Source: an uncultured Lachnospiraceae bacterium (GTDB lineage: Bacteria > Bacillota > Clostridia > Lachnospirales > Lachnospiraceae). From it: a stretch of 17,755 nt of DNA. Of this stretch, positions 6,718 to 14,570 are shown piece by piece. Each line of letters starts with the position of its first letter. Positions within the stretch are counted from its first letter, which is position 1. Location: positions 1-17,755 of the forward strand of contig CALDLG010000130.1 of assembly GCA_937910785.1 (NCBI GenBank). Direction: 5' to 3'. The notes under the pieces are model-generated. The model did no database searches, was not told the origin of the DNA, and worked only from the letters and a program-made list of their open reading frames with translations. Made by a program: the position numbers and the translations under genes.

Positions 6718-7938
6718 CTAATTCAAATCCTCAATTTCCAGTTCCGATACCTTTCTCTTTCCCTCGCTTCCACTCTTTCTGGCAGCGCTTCTTTGTACTG
6801 TCCCATCAGGCTTTGTCATGCCGGCTCTGCGCTCCGCGGCTTCGGGTTTGGACACACTGACTCTGCGCTCCGCACCATCGAGTTTGGACGCACTGGCTCT
6901 CCTTCCTGCGTCATCGGATTTTACCGCTCCGGCTCTGCGCTCCGCGGCTTCGGATTTGGACGCACTGGCTTTGCGCTCTGCAGCTTCGGATTTGGACGCA
7001 CTGGCTTTGCGCTCTGTAGCTTCGGGTTTTGCCGCACTGGCTCTGCGCTCTGCACCATCGGATTTGGACGCGCTGGCTCTCCTTCCTGTGTCATCGGATT
7101 TTACCGTTCCGGTTCTGCGCTCCGCCCCATCGGACTTAGCCACTCCGGCTCTGCGCTCCGCGGCTTCGGGTTTGGACGCGCTGGCTCTGCGCTCTATGGC
7201 TTCGGGTTTGGACGCGCTGGCTCTCCTTCCTGTGTCATCGGATTTTACCATTCCGGCTCTGCGCTCCGCCCCATCGGGCTTGGCCACTCCGGCTCTGCGC
7301 TCTGCACCATTGAGTTTGGACGCACCACGCTTCTTCTCCGCACCATGTTTCCTGTCCATGCCGCCTGTCTTATTTACGCCATGTTTTTTATCCGCATCAT
7401 CCGTCCTGTCTCCCTCTTCATTTTTATTGATTCTGACCGAGGATACGATGCCGACTGCAAAAATACTGATCACGAGTACAACGATAATGCCTCCCCATCT
7501 CCTGGACCGCTTCGCATCCGACCGATATTTTTCAACCGCTTCCACGACAAACTTCGTCTCTTCTTCCTGTGCTGCCATTTCCGCGTCCAGTCCCACTACA
7601 TCCAGCTCCTGTACTTCCAGACCTTCCGTTCTTACATATCCTTCCGTTCCCTGATAGACAATATGGTACCAGCCATCTTCGCTTTCCCCTGTGGCAAAAA
7701 GCAGACTGCCTTCCGAAAAAGTCATGATCGTATCCGCCGTTTCCTCCGGAGTCGATTTCATATCAACCGATTTCTGAGCCTGCAGGATCAGACTATTAGC
7801 CATACCCTGTGTATCCTCCGGCGCGCTTTCCTGATCCTGCACCTCTTCCGGAGACGCTTCCGCCGTCAGTCCATAGTGCCCGGTTCCCGCCAGTCCAAGG
7901 AGAAGAACCGTCATTGCCAGCAATAGTTTCTTTCTCAT
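6718..7938 (-). CDS. Secreted-SH3, single-TM protein with fourteen basic 12-residue repeats
   Basis: A 406-residue protein. Residues 1-27 are a signal peptide (cleavage near LTAEA). Residues about 50-110 form a bacterial SH3-like domain (GSLLFATGESEDGWYHIVYQ, then GYVRTEGL), a fold that often binds cell-wall peptides. Residues 149-168 are a membrane segment. The cytoplasmic side is then a basic, low-complexity tail: from about 183 degenerate, and at 212-379 fourteen contiguous copies of a unit like AERRASASKPEA, rich in Arg, Lys, Ala and Ser with no hydrophobic core, so probably disordered. It ends in acidic SELEIEDLN. Start: ATG with AAGGAA upstream, six bases after the stop of the preceding polytopic gene, so the two form an operon. 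The tail might bind acidic polymers or nucleic acid; that is speculation. Function unknown. Confidence 0.85.
   Translation of the reverse strand: MRKKLLLAMTVLLLGLAGTGHYGLTAEASPEEVQDQESAPEDTQGMANSLILQAQKSVDMKSTPEETADTIMTFSEGSLLFATGESEDGWYHIVYQGTEGYVRTEGLEVQELDVVGLDAEMAAQEEETKFVVEAVEKYRSDAKRSRRWGGIIVVLVISIFAVGIVSSVRINKNEEGDRTDDADKKHGVNKTGGMDRKHGAEKKRGASKLNGAERRAGVAKPDGAERRAGMVKSDDTGRRASASKPEAIERRASASKPEAAERRAGVAKSDGAERRTGTVKSDDTGRRASASKSDGAERRASAAKPEATERKASASKSEAAERKASASKSEAAERRAGAVKSDDAGRRASASKLDGAERRVSVSKPEAAERRAGMTKPDGTVQRSAARKSGSEGKRKVSELEIEDLN
6802..7305 (-). repeat. In-frame 36-bp tandem repeat, 14 copies
   Basis: Fourteen 36-bp units encode the 12-residue repeat of the SH3/TM protein. 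Neighbouring units are near-identical at DNA level: for example, GCTTCGGATTTGGACGCAC recurs on the plus strand in adjacent copies near 6950-7000. Units fall into subtypes (xERRASASKPEA, AERRAGVAKSDG, TGRRASASK), suggesting repeated duplication of one to several units. Because the unit is a multiple of three, gain or loss changes tail length without frameshift. Confidence 0.95.
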
Positions 7939-7944
7939 TTCCTT

Positions 7945-9285
7945 TCACACTCCCTTTAAATTCTCTTTCTGAATCTTCATGCTGATTGTCCTTTTTTCTT
8001 CTTCTTCATAAAATGCCGCAAATAAAAGCAAAATCATGTAAATCACTGTCGTGCCAACAGCCGGTTTCCAGAACAGAAGCTGTGTCATAAAGAAAACGGA
8101 AATCAGAATCAGCATCCCTGTCCTTGGCTTATCCAGTCCGTAATTCAATCGCATTTTTCCTGTCATCAGGACAATAAAAAGGATTACAGCCAGTCCCTCC
8201 GGAAGTCCTCCGTCACGAAAACAGACATAAAACGCGCTTTCTCCGTTTCGTACCGCCTCCGCAAGCGGTATCACAAATCCTCTCAGAGCTGCTCCGGGCA
8301 GTTCCTCTCCAATCGCCATCCACCGATCCGCCCCGATCACAATTCCAGTAAAAAAGATTCCCATGTCCATGAAAAGAATCTGATACTCGTGCTGCATTCT
8401 CCGCATAATGATCCGCTCCGGATCGATTCCTTCGGGAATCTTTTCCCAAAAATGAAAAAAAAAGATACCGCCTGCCGCAAATATCAGGTCCAGATATACA
8501 CTGTGTTCCAGAGAATAAGGAAGCTCCGTCAGAATCATCCCTGTATATTCCGCCAACAGGCTCATGTTACTTAGCAGCAGCCCATACAGAAAAAACATCT
8601 GCATATCCCGTTTAATGAGCTGTGCTGTCGGCCTGAGCACAATCGGTATCGCTATAAAATATGCTGCCATCAGCCAGAAGCTCAACACGTTCCGATTTAG
8701 AAACAACGCAAAAAAGGAAATCAGGGTTACCGCCAGACAAAAACAGGAACGCAGCCGTTCTCTGCAAAAGCAATACTCACATGTACCAACCATACAGACA
8801 AGCAGCAGACAGGCTGACACGGCTCCCTGATCAGCAAAGACCGGCTGCAAAAATTCCGGAGCAGAAGCGACCGTAAGATGCGGGAATATGTAAGCAGAAG
8901 CAAATAGCAGGCCGCCATACAGAATCAGGTCAAAATAGAGCCGTTTCAGACGGATTTCATTGGTCATCAGAAAATAAAGAATTGCCAGTGCAATCGCTTC
9001 CGCATTTCCTGAAAAATCAATAACGGCCGGATTCCTCCAAAACAATTCTTTCACCATCAAAAAGATCTCATAGAGAACAGCCGCGAGCGCCAGCAGATCC
9101 GTCCAATATCGAATCCGCAGAAACGGTCTGTTCCTTTTTTTATAAAGAAAGATACCGGCAAAAAGCAGCAGGCTGTATACCGGAAAATCCGCGACTCTGA
9201 TCTCCTTTGTCAGCAGCATCGATATCATGATCAGAAAAACAAGAATCTTATCCGACAGCCATGCAAAGGTAATTCTTTTTTGCAT
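7945..9285 (-). CDS. Polytopic membrane protein of unknown function
   Basis: About 446 residues and roughly 11-12 hydrophobic segments spread over the whole length, with short charged loops, for example KKRNRPFLRIRYW near 50-60 and EKIPEGIDPERIIMRRMQHEYQ near 285-305. It ends in a charged tail (EEEEKRTISMKIQKENLKGV). I see no transporter, polymerase or enzyme signature; the size and layout loosely recall O-antigen polymerase/ligase-type proteins, but no family motif supports this. Start: ATG 9285 has AAAGGA eight bases upstream; the frame extends to 9381 but those residues are not hydrophobic and have no ribosome site. The next gene begins six bases after its stop, so it is probably co-expressed with the SH3/repeat protein and may act with it. 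Confidence 0.85.
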   Translation of the reverse strand: MQKRITFAWLSDKILVFLIMISMLLTKEIRVADFPVYSLLLFAGIFLYKKRNRPFLRIRYWTDLLALAAVLYEIFLMVKELFWRNPAVIDFSGNAEAIALAILYFLMTNEIRLKRLYFDLILYGGLLFASAYIFPHLTVASAPEFLQPVFADQGAVSACLLLVCMVGTCEYCFCRERLRSCFCLAVTLISFFALFLNRNVLSFWLMAAYFIAIPIVLRPTAQLIKRDMQMFFLYGLLLSNMSLLAEYTGMILTELPYSLEHSVYLDLIFAAGGIFFFHFWEKIPEGIDPERIIMRRMQHEYQILFMDMGIFFTGIVIGADRWMAIGEELPGAALRGFVIPLAEAVRNGESAFYVCFRDGGLPEGLAVILFIVLMTGKMRLNYGLDKPRTGMLILISVFFMTQLLFWKPAVGTTVIYMILLLFAAFYEEEEKRTISMKIQKENLKGV

Positions 9286-9423
9286 TATGCTTTTCCTTTC
9301 CTCCACCCAAATAATCATTTTATAAATATCTATTCCAAACATACTTTTATATCGCATATGATATCTACGATAGCATATCACAAACCGGAAAAGATTGCAC
9401 GCTTTATTTTTCTTATCATATAA

Positions 9424-9452
9424 AACAGCAGAACCGATGCGGCTCTGCTGTT
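9424..9452 (-). terminator. Intrinsic terminator of the second chemoreceptor gene
   Basis: AACAGCAGAGCCG and CGGTTCTGCTGTT pair over 13 positions (one G-U) around a three-base loop, followed on the minus strand by TTTTATATG. It lies 27 bases past the chemoreceptor stop. The plus strand side is also T-rich, but no rightward gene ends here. Confidence 0.9.
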
Positions 9453-9478
9453 ATTTCATTTCTTTTTCTTTTGATTCT

Positions 9479-11164
9479 TTATCTGCCTCCGCGCAGCCGG
9501 AATCTGTGAACGGAAACCTTCAGTTCTTCGGCCTGCTCATACAGCTCATTGGCAGATGATGCCGATTTCTCTGCCGTCGAAGCATTGGTCTGTACAACCT
9601 CGGAAATCTGGTTCATGCCAAGCGTCACCTGTTTCAATGACTGTGACTGCTGTGTTGCGGACTCCGCAATCCGATCGACCATCTCCGTCACTTTCTTCGC
9701 GCCGGCAACAACGCCTTCTAACGCATTGGTCGTATCCTCCGACAGAGAGGTACCATGTTTGACAAGTCTGAGGGAATTTTCGATCAGCTCTGTGATACTC
9801 TTGGCAGATACGGCGCTCTTATTGGCAAGATTCTGCACTTCATCCGCCACGACTGCAAATCCTTTGCCTGCTTCTCCCGCCCTTGCCGCTTCTACCGCCG
9901 CATTCAGGGCCAGAATATTTGTCTGGGAAGCAATGTCTTCGATCGTCTTGATGATGCCGCCGATCTGATTGGATGCTTTGGAAATATCTTCTATGGCAAC
10001 CGTCAGCTCTTCCATCTTCTGATTGCTGATCTGCAGCTGCTTCATTGCATCCATCGAGAAGGACTGCGCATGGTCCGCATCCTGTGAAGTATGCTCCACT
10101 TCTTCTGCGATTTCTTTGATGCTCGATGAAAGTTCTTCCACCGCCGATGCCTGTTTTACCGCACCGCTTGATAATATCTGAGCATCCGAAGCCATTCTTC
10201 TGGATTCATCGGATACCTGCTCCGCCGTCAGATTAATCTGAGAAAGCGCATCGTTCAGAGCGTCCAGAATCTGCGTCAGCGCATCGCGAATCGGCAAAAA
10301 TTCACCCTTATATTCACCGCTTACCCGCTGATTCATATTGCCCTGTGCCATCTGGTCCAGAATATCATTGATGTCTTTTATGTAATTCTTGAGTTCCCGC
10401 TTCGTCTCATGAATCGACTCCACCAGCATCCCGATCTCGGATGTATTGGACTCCAGTCTGAATTCTGCCGAAAGATTACCCTCCGCGATCTCTACCATCT
10501 GGTCGCGGACTTTGATGACCGGACTTAAAATTCCAACTCTGACAAAAATCAGATTAATCATCTGAAGAACCACAACAATCGCAAGCGCCGAAACCATCAT
10601 CGTTTTCAGGCGTGACACCTCTTCGCTGATCAAATTCACTTCACCCAGTGTTCTCTCATTGAGCGTTGCCAGAAACTTCTCTTTGATCGCATTGATCTGT
10701 GCAACGGAAGCGCTGTATTCTTCCCCATAAACATAGTCGACCGCCGCCTGCATTTCTCCGGCCTGCACATTTTCCATCGCCTGCTCCTCAAGTGGAACAA
10801 GAGAATTAGAAATGGCAGACATTTCATCTATCATTTTCTGTTCCTCTGCCGTAATACCGATCTCCTGCATCGCGGCGAGCCCCTGATCACGATTTTTCAG
10901 ATTGTTGATCTCATTCCAGTAATTGTCATAATGCTCCTGATTGCCGGTCGCAGCAAAAGCCCTCACCTCATTTGTCAGATACGCCGAGCCGTTCATAAAA
11001 CGGTTTGCGTTATAAGTCAGTTCAAAACGAACTTCGTTCGCATCATCGAGCTGACGGTTCATTTTGCTGTAAAATGAGAGAGAAAGCATAAGAAAAATAA
11101 CCGAGAGAATCGCAATACCATTCAGAATAAGATTGAGCACAGACTGATTCATTGCCTTTTTCAT
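9479..11164 (-). CDS. Methyl-accepting chemotaxis protein, helical-bundle sensor
   Basis: A 561-residue chemoreceptor. TM1 is 10-32; an all-helical extracytoplasmic sensor spans about 33-187 (four-helix-bundle type, rich in Glu, Asn and Gln); TM2 is 188-210; a HAMP follows at about 211-265 and a second HAMP-like unit with DQMAQGNMNQRVSGEYKGEF at about 265-312. The signalling domain includes the conserved hairpin EAARAGEAGKGFAVVADEVQNLA that contacts CheA/CheW. It ends VHRFRLRGGR, with no CheR-tethering pentapeptide. Start ATG has AAGGAG seven bases upstream. Flanked by its own promoter and terminator, so monocistronic. No che or flagellar genes are nearby; its partners must be elsewhere. The ligand cannot be predicted. 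Confidence 0.95.
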   Translation of the reverse strand: MKKAMNQSVLNLILNGIAILSVIFLMLSLSFYSKMNRQLDDANEVRFELTYNANRFMNGSAYLTNEVRAFAATGNQEHYDNYWNEINNLKNRDQGLAAMQEIGITAEEQKMIDEMSAISNSLVPLEEQAMENVQAGEMQAAVDYVYGEEYSASVAQINAIKEKFLATLNERTLGEVNLISEEVSRLKTMMVSALAIVVVLQMINLIFVRVGILSPVIKVRDQMVEIAEGNLSAEFRLESNTSEIGMLVESIHETKRELKNYIKDINDILDQMAQGNMNQRVSGEYKGEFLPIRDALTQILDALNDALSQINLTAEQVSDESRRMASDAQILSSGAVKQASAVEELSSSIKEIAEEVEHTSQDADHAQSFSMDAMKQLQISNQKMEELTVAIEDISKASNQIGGIIKTIEDIASQTNILALNAAVEAARAGEAGKGFAVVADEVQNLANKSAVSAKSITELIENSLRLVKHGTSLSEDTTNALEGVVAGAKKVTEMVDRIAESATQQSQSLKQVTLGMNQISEVVQTNASTAEKSASSANELYEQAEELKVSVHRFRLRGGR

Positions 11165-11209
11165 TTCAAAACTCCTTCCAATAGATCCCTTTTGTATTGA
11201 GATAAATAT

Positions 11210-11238
11210 AGTTTACAGGAAATTGTAAAAAAATACAA
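11210..11238 (-). promoter_or_regulatory. Candidate promoter of the second chemoreceptor gene
   Basis: Minus strand: TTGTAT (11233-11238), 17-bp spacer, TAAACT (11210-11215). An AT-rich TTGTA...TACAA dyad overlaps the -35 side. No sigma-D motility promoter is seen. Confidence 0.5.
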
Positions 11239-11276
11239 CACCATGCCCGGAAATATTCACGCAAAATTCGAAAGCC

Positions 11277-11312
11277 GGTCAGGACCGAGCAGTGTCCCGC
11301 CCGGTCCTGACC
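11277..11312 (-). terminator. Hairpin after peptidase T, likely terminator
   Basis: GGTCAGGACCG (11277-11287) and CGGTCCTGACC (11302-11312) are perfect 11-bp arms with a 14-base loop, beginning four bases after the peptidase T stop. The tail on the minus strand (GGCTTTCGAATTTT) is a poor U tract, so it may act as an mRNA end stabiliser as well as a terminator. Confidence 0.65.
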
Positions 11313-11316
11313 ATCT

Positions 11317-12546
11317 TCAACCCGCATATTTTCCTGCAATCTTCACAAGCAGCGTTACAATCTTCTCCATCTCATCCGCACAGGCATACTCGAAACGTCC
11401 ATGAAAATTCTGACCGCCGGTGCACAGATTCGGACAGGGCAGCCCCATGAAGGAAAGTCTTGCGCCGTCCGTACCGCCCCGTATCGGAACGACCACCGGT
11501 TCGATGCCCAGTTCTTCCATTGCCTCTTTGGCATGTTCAATCAGATGAATATGCTGTTCGATGACTTCTTTCATGTTATAATAAGAATCTTTTAAGTCAA
11601 TCTCGAACGTTCCCTCTCCATATTTTTCATTCAAAAATCCGCCGATCCGCAGGAACATTTCTTTTTTTCGTTCAAATTTCTCTTTGTCATGATCGCGGAT
11701 AATATATTCCGCCGACGCTTCCTCCACCGTTCCGTTCAGGGAATCCAGATGGTAGAAACCCTCATAGCCGCATGTGTACATGGGATTCTCCGAAACAGGA
11801 AGCATCGACTGGAATTCCTGCGCCATTAAAAGCGCATTGCGCATCTTATCTTTGGAATCCCCCGGATGCACGCTTCGTCCATGAATCTTTACTTTTGCGC
11901 CCGCCGCGTTAAAATTCTCATATTCCAGCTCACCGAGTCTGCCTCCGTCCACCGTATACGCATAATCCGCACCGAAAAGAGACACGTCAAAATGATCCGC
12001 GCCCGCGCCGACCTCTTCATCCGGCGTAAAGCCGATCCGAATCTTCCCATGAGTCGCTTCCTCATGTGTCAGCAGATATTCCGCCATCGCCATAATTTCC
12101 GCAACGCCTGCCTTATCATCCGCGCCTAACAGCGTCGTTCCGTCGGTCACGATAAGCCTTTTTCCCGTATAGGAGGACAGTTCCGGAAAATCCGCTGTCC
12201 GCATTATAATGTGTTTCTCCTGATTCAGCACAATATCCTGTCCGTCATAATTCTCAATAATCCGCGGCTTAACGCCCGCGCCCGTCACCGCAGGTGATGT
12301 ATCCATATGTGCGATAAATCCGATGACCGGGGCCTTTTCATGACCGGCGGATGCGGGAACTGTCGCATACACATAGCAGTGTTCCCGGTCATAGGTAATC
12401 TCTTCCGCTCCCATTTTCCGCAGCTGTTCTGCCAGAATCCCGGCCAGATCATGCTGCTTCATGGTAGAGGGCGTCGATGTGCTTTCCTCCGATGACTCCG
12501 TATCGATTTTGACATAGGCAAGAAAATTTTCAATCACTTTCTCCAT
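11317..12546 (-). CDS. pepT: Peptidase T (tripeptide aminopeptidase)
   Basis: A 409-residue M20B zinc aminopeptidase that removes N-terminal residues from tripeptides in the cytosol; family length is about 408. Visible metal and catalytic residues in the expected order: His80 and Asp82 in IAHMDTSPAV, Asp143 in LLGADDKAG, Glu177-Glu178 in TPDEEVGAG, Asp200 in YTVDGG and His382 in GGQNFHGRFEY. The substrate-binding RGGTDGARLSF is present. Start at ATG 12546 (MEKVIENFLAYVKIDT) matches the family; the upstream extension is rich in Lys/Arg and unlike PepT. It lies 50 bp after the metallo-hydrolase gene with no terminator between, so the two are probably cotranscribed. Confidence 0.95.
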   Translation of the reverse strand: MEKVIENFLAYVKIDTESSEESTSTPSTMKQHDLAGILAEQLRKMGAEEITYDREHCYVYATVPASAGHEKAPVIGFIAHMDTSPAVTGAGVKPRIIENYDGQDIVLNQEKHIIMRTADFPELSSYTGKRLIVTDGTTLLGADDKAGVAEIMAMAEYLLTHEEATHGKIRIGFTPDEEVGAGADHFDVSLFGADYAYTVDGGRLGELEYENFNAAGAKVKIHGRSVHPGDSKDKMRNALLMAQEFQSMLPVSENPMYTCGYEGFYHLDSLNGTVEEASAEYIIRDHDKEKFERKKEMFLRIGGFLNEKYGEGTFEIDLKDSYYNMKEVIEQHIHLIEHAKEAMEELGIEPVVVPIRGGTDGARLSFMGLPCPNLCTGGQNFHGRFEYACADEMEKIVTLLVKIAGKYAG

Positions 12547-12596
12547 AGAAGTATTCCGTCCTTTCCTTTTCTGTTTTGCAATCAACTGTATGTTTT

Positions 12597-13412
12597 TTAA
12601 ATATTTTCGATCTCAATCTCCATTCCGCAGTGAATCGGAATCAGTCTGTTTCCGAGAATCGGCTGCATGATGTCGATCGCTTTCTGTCCGGTACAATGTC
12701 CGGTATAAAAGATCATATTCTTTTCCGCCAGTTCTTTTGCCGTCTGCCGGATGCTTTCCGTCTCCTGTTCCGTATAATCCGTTTTTTTCATCATATGGAA
12801 ACCGCTGAGCACCATATCCGGAAGGCCCCCAAATAATTCCCCGTATCTGTCCAGAATATTCAGAATGCCGTTATGGGCACAGCCGGAAAGCAGCAATGTT
12901 TTCTCTCCTCTGATGACAAGGCACTGCTCATGCCGGAATTCATCCTGTATCATTCGCCCGTCCCTCTTTTCCGACAGCCCGATATTGCTCTGCGGCCAAT
13001 GCCTCCTTCCCGTAATTTCCGTAAAAACGGACAGTTCCCCGTCTATCTCATATCCTCCGTCAAGCATCCTGATGCCTGGAAGACCTGCTGCCGCTTTATC
13101 GACTCCGATATAACGTTCTCCATGATAATACTCGCCAAAAGCCGTCTTCTGCGCATAGATCATGGCTGACCGGTTCATCCGTACAAAGGCGGAAAGCCCG
13201 CCGGAATGATCATAATGTCCATGGCTTAAAATAACGGTATCCACCTGTGCCAGATCCACCTTAAGCTTCCCGGCATTGGCCAGCGTTTTCTCCCCGGCCC
13301 CGGTATCCATCAGGATCTTATGCTTCTTCGTTTCAATATAAACGCTCAGGCCATGCTCATATTCGCACAAGGGATTTCCACAGGTATCCTCCATCAAAAT
13401 AACGATCCGCAT
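12597..13412 (-). CDS. Metallo-beta-lactamase-fold hydrolase
   Basis: A 271-residue cytosolic protein of the MBL fold, closest in layout to the group annotated as dihydropteroate-synthase-like or ribofuranosyl-aminobenzene phosphate synthase-like MBL proteins. Metal ligands: HGHYDHSGG (His64, His66, Asp68, His69), His180 in SGCAHNGILNIL, and the C-terminal TGHCTG and IPIHCGMEI histidines. An early Asp in LMDTGAG is also typical. The true substrate is not known for this group. Start: ATG 13412 has GGGAGGAG upstream; a much longer frame reaching 14156 is antisense to the AraC gene and is not coding. It heads an operon with peptidase T, driven by an extended -10 promoter near 13474. Confidence 0.9.
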   Translation of the reverse strand: MRIVILMEDTCGNPLCEYEHGLSVYIETKKHKILMDTGAGEKTLANAGKLKVDLAQVDTVILSHGHYDHSGGLSAFVRMNRSAMIYAQKTAFGEYYHGERYIGVDKAAAGLPGIRMLDGGYEIDGELSVFTEITGRRHWPQSNIGLSEKRDGRMIQDEFRHEQCLVIRGEKTLLLSGCAHNGILNILDRYGELFGGLPDMVLSGFHMMKKTDYTEQETESIRQTAKELAEKNMIFYTGHCTGQKAIDIMQPILGNRLIPIHCGMEIEIENI

Positions 13413-13473
13413 CGTCTCTCCTCCCGTTTCCGTTTTGACGCAATCCCTGATTGTCGATTTTCTCAACAAGAAC

Positions 13474-13482
13474 ATTCTACCA
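13474..13482 (-). promoter_or_regulatory. Extended -10 promoter for the metallo-hydrolase/pepT operon
   Basis: Minus strand TGG-TAGAAT (-10 at 13474-13479) forms an extended -10 with no convincing -35. It would start transcription about 55 bases before the ATG at 13412, and is back-to-back with the rightward AraC promoter. Confidence 0.5.
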
Positions 13483-13543
13483 CACACATCCACGCAATTC
13501 CATGAAATTTTGGTTATTCTTCCCTTTACTGCGCATCTCTTCA

Positions 13544-13572
13544 TTGACAACCGCATTTTCCTTCCGTATAGT
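13544..13572 (+). promoter_or_regulatory. Consensus promoter for the AraC/acetyltransferase operon
   Basis: TTGACA (13544-13549), 17-bp spacer, TATAGT (13567-13572). Transcription should begin near 13580, at the foot of a 9-bp hairpin. Confidence 0.85.
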
Positions 13573-13579
13573 AAACTCA

Positions 13580-13609
13580 TGTCCCGGCCGATATCAGGAT
13601 GCCGGGGCA
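13580..13609 (+). promoter_or_regulatory. Leader hairpin at the 5' end of the AraC mRNA
   Basis: TGTCCCGGC (13580-13588) pairs with GCCGGGGCA (13601-13609), one G-U, around a 12-base loop, starting at the predicted +1. A further perfect palindrome, CGGGCGCCCG (13621-13630), fills the space between the GGAAGG ribosome site and the ATG at 13632. Together these could hold back translation or protect the 5' end. Confidence 0.45.
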
Positions 13610-13631
13610 AAGAAGGAAGGCGGGCGCCCGT

Positions 13632-14570
13632 ATGATAAACGTGCAGAATATTCTGTTTCAGGCCGGAAGCAAGGAAGAACTGCTTCCCGGATTTACACCG
13701 GATTTTCCCTATATCGCCTCCAGGGCGGCGCTTGATAAATATCCGGGACGATTCGTTCCCTGGCACTGGCACAGGGCGGTGGAGCTTTTTTATATGGAAA
13801 GCGGCGCGCTGGAATACGAAACACCCGGCGGAAAGATGCTGTTTCCTGCCGGTTCGGGCGGCATGGTCAATTCCAATGTGCTTCATATGACCAGAGTGGC
13901 CGCACCGGCAAAAAAGAACAGCCAGATTCTTCATATTTTCGATCCTTCTCTGCTCTCCGGAGAAACCGGAAGCCTTATCGACCGGAAATATATCTCGCCC
14001 CTCGTAACCGCAGGGCAGATCGAAATCATTCCGCTTTTTCCGGAGAATCCGGCCCAGGTGGAAATTCTGAAACAAATACGCTGGGCTTTTCGGTTTTCCG
14101 ATGATAAAAACGCCACGTTCGGGCAGGAAATCCGGCTGCGGGAAGCTCTTTCCCAAATATGGCTGATGCTTCTCGAACAGATCGGTCCAATACTCTTAAA
14201 GACTGCGGAACACAGGAAGGACAATGACAAAATCAAGCTGATGATGGCTTATATTCATGAACATTACGGAGAAAAAATTGCGGTTCCGGAGCTTGCGGCA
14301 TCCGCTTTTCTGAGCGAACGGGAGTGCTTTCGGACATTCCACGACTGTCTCCATATGACGCCGGCAGAATATATCAAAAGCTACCGCCTTCAGGCAGCCT
14401 GCAGGATGCTTCTGGCCGGTCAGGATTCCGTAACTGCCATCGGACATGCCTGCGGACTGGGCAGCAGCAGTTATTTCGGCAAGGTTTTTCGGGAAGCCAC
14501 CGGCCATACGCCGTCCCAATACCGGCTCAAATGGCAGAATTATGATAAGAAAGGATTGAAGATTTTATGA
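13632..14570 (+). CDS. AraC-family regulator with N-terminal cupin sensor
   Basis: A 312-residue transcription regulator. The N-terminal cupin (about 35-130) shows FVPWHWHRAVELFY, with His45/His47, and a PAGSGGMVNSNVLH loop, as in AraC-type sugar sensors. The C-terminal domain (about 205-305) has two helix-turn-helix units: KIAVPELAASAFLSERECFRTF and SVTAIGHACGLGSSSYFGKVFR, ending GHTPSQYR. Start: ATG 13632 with AAGGAAGG 11 bases upstream; ATG 13599 is possible but lies inside the leader hairpin with only a weak ribosome site. Its stop overlaps the ATG of the acetyltransferase by four bases, so it probably controls its own operon and perhaps the divergent one. The ligand may be a sugar, inferred from the neighbour. 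Confidence 0.9.
   Translation: MINVQNILFQAGSKEELLPGFTPDFPYIASRAALDKYPGRFVPWHWHRAVELFYMESGALEYETPGGKMLFPAGSGGMVNSNVLHMTRVAAPAKKNSQILHIFDPSLLSGETGSLIDRKYISPLVTAGQIEIIPLFPENPAQVEILKQIRWAFRFSDDKNATFGQEIRLREALSQIWLMLLEQIGPILLKTAEHRKDNDKIKLMMAYIHEHYGEKIAVPELAASAFLSERECFRTFHDCLHMTPAEYIKSYRLQAACRMLLAGQDSVTAIGHACGLGSSSYFGKVFREATGHTPSQYRLKWQNYDKKGLKIL

Noticed and set aside
6793..7926. Long plus-strand open frames (377 and 278 codons) across the repeat region
   Set aside because: They are mirror frames of the 36-bp repeats in the SH3/TM protein; the repeat composition suppresses stops in several frames. No ribosome site, and the translations are repetitive without signal or domain character.
13413..14156. 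N-terminal extension of the metallo-hydrolase frame, antisense to the AraC gene
   Set aside because: The MBL domain starts at 13412 with a good ribosome site and family-typical sequence. The extension lies opposite a clear AraC coding region and has no domain character.
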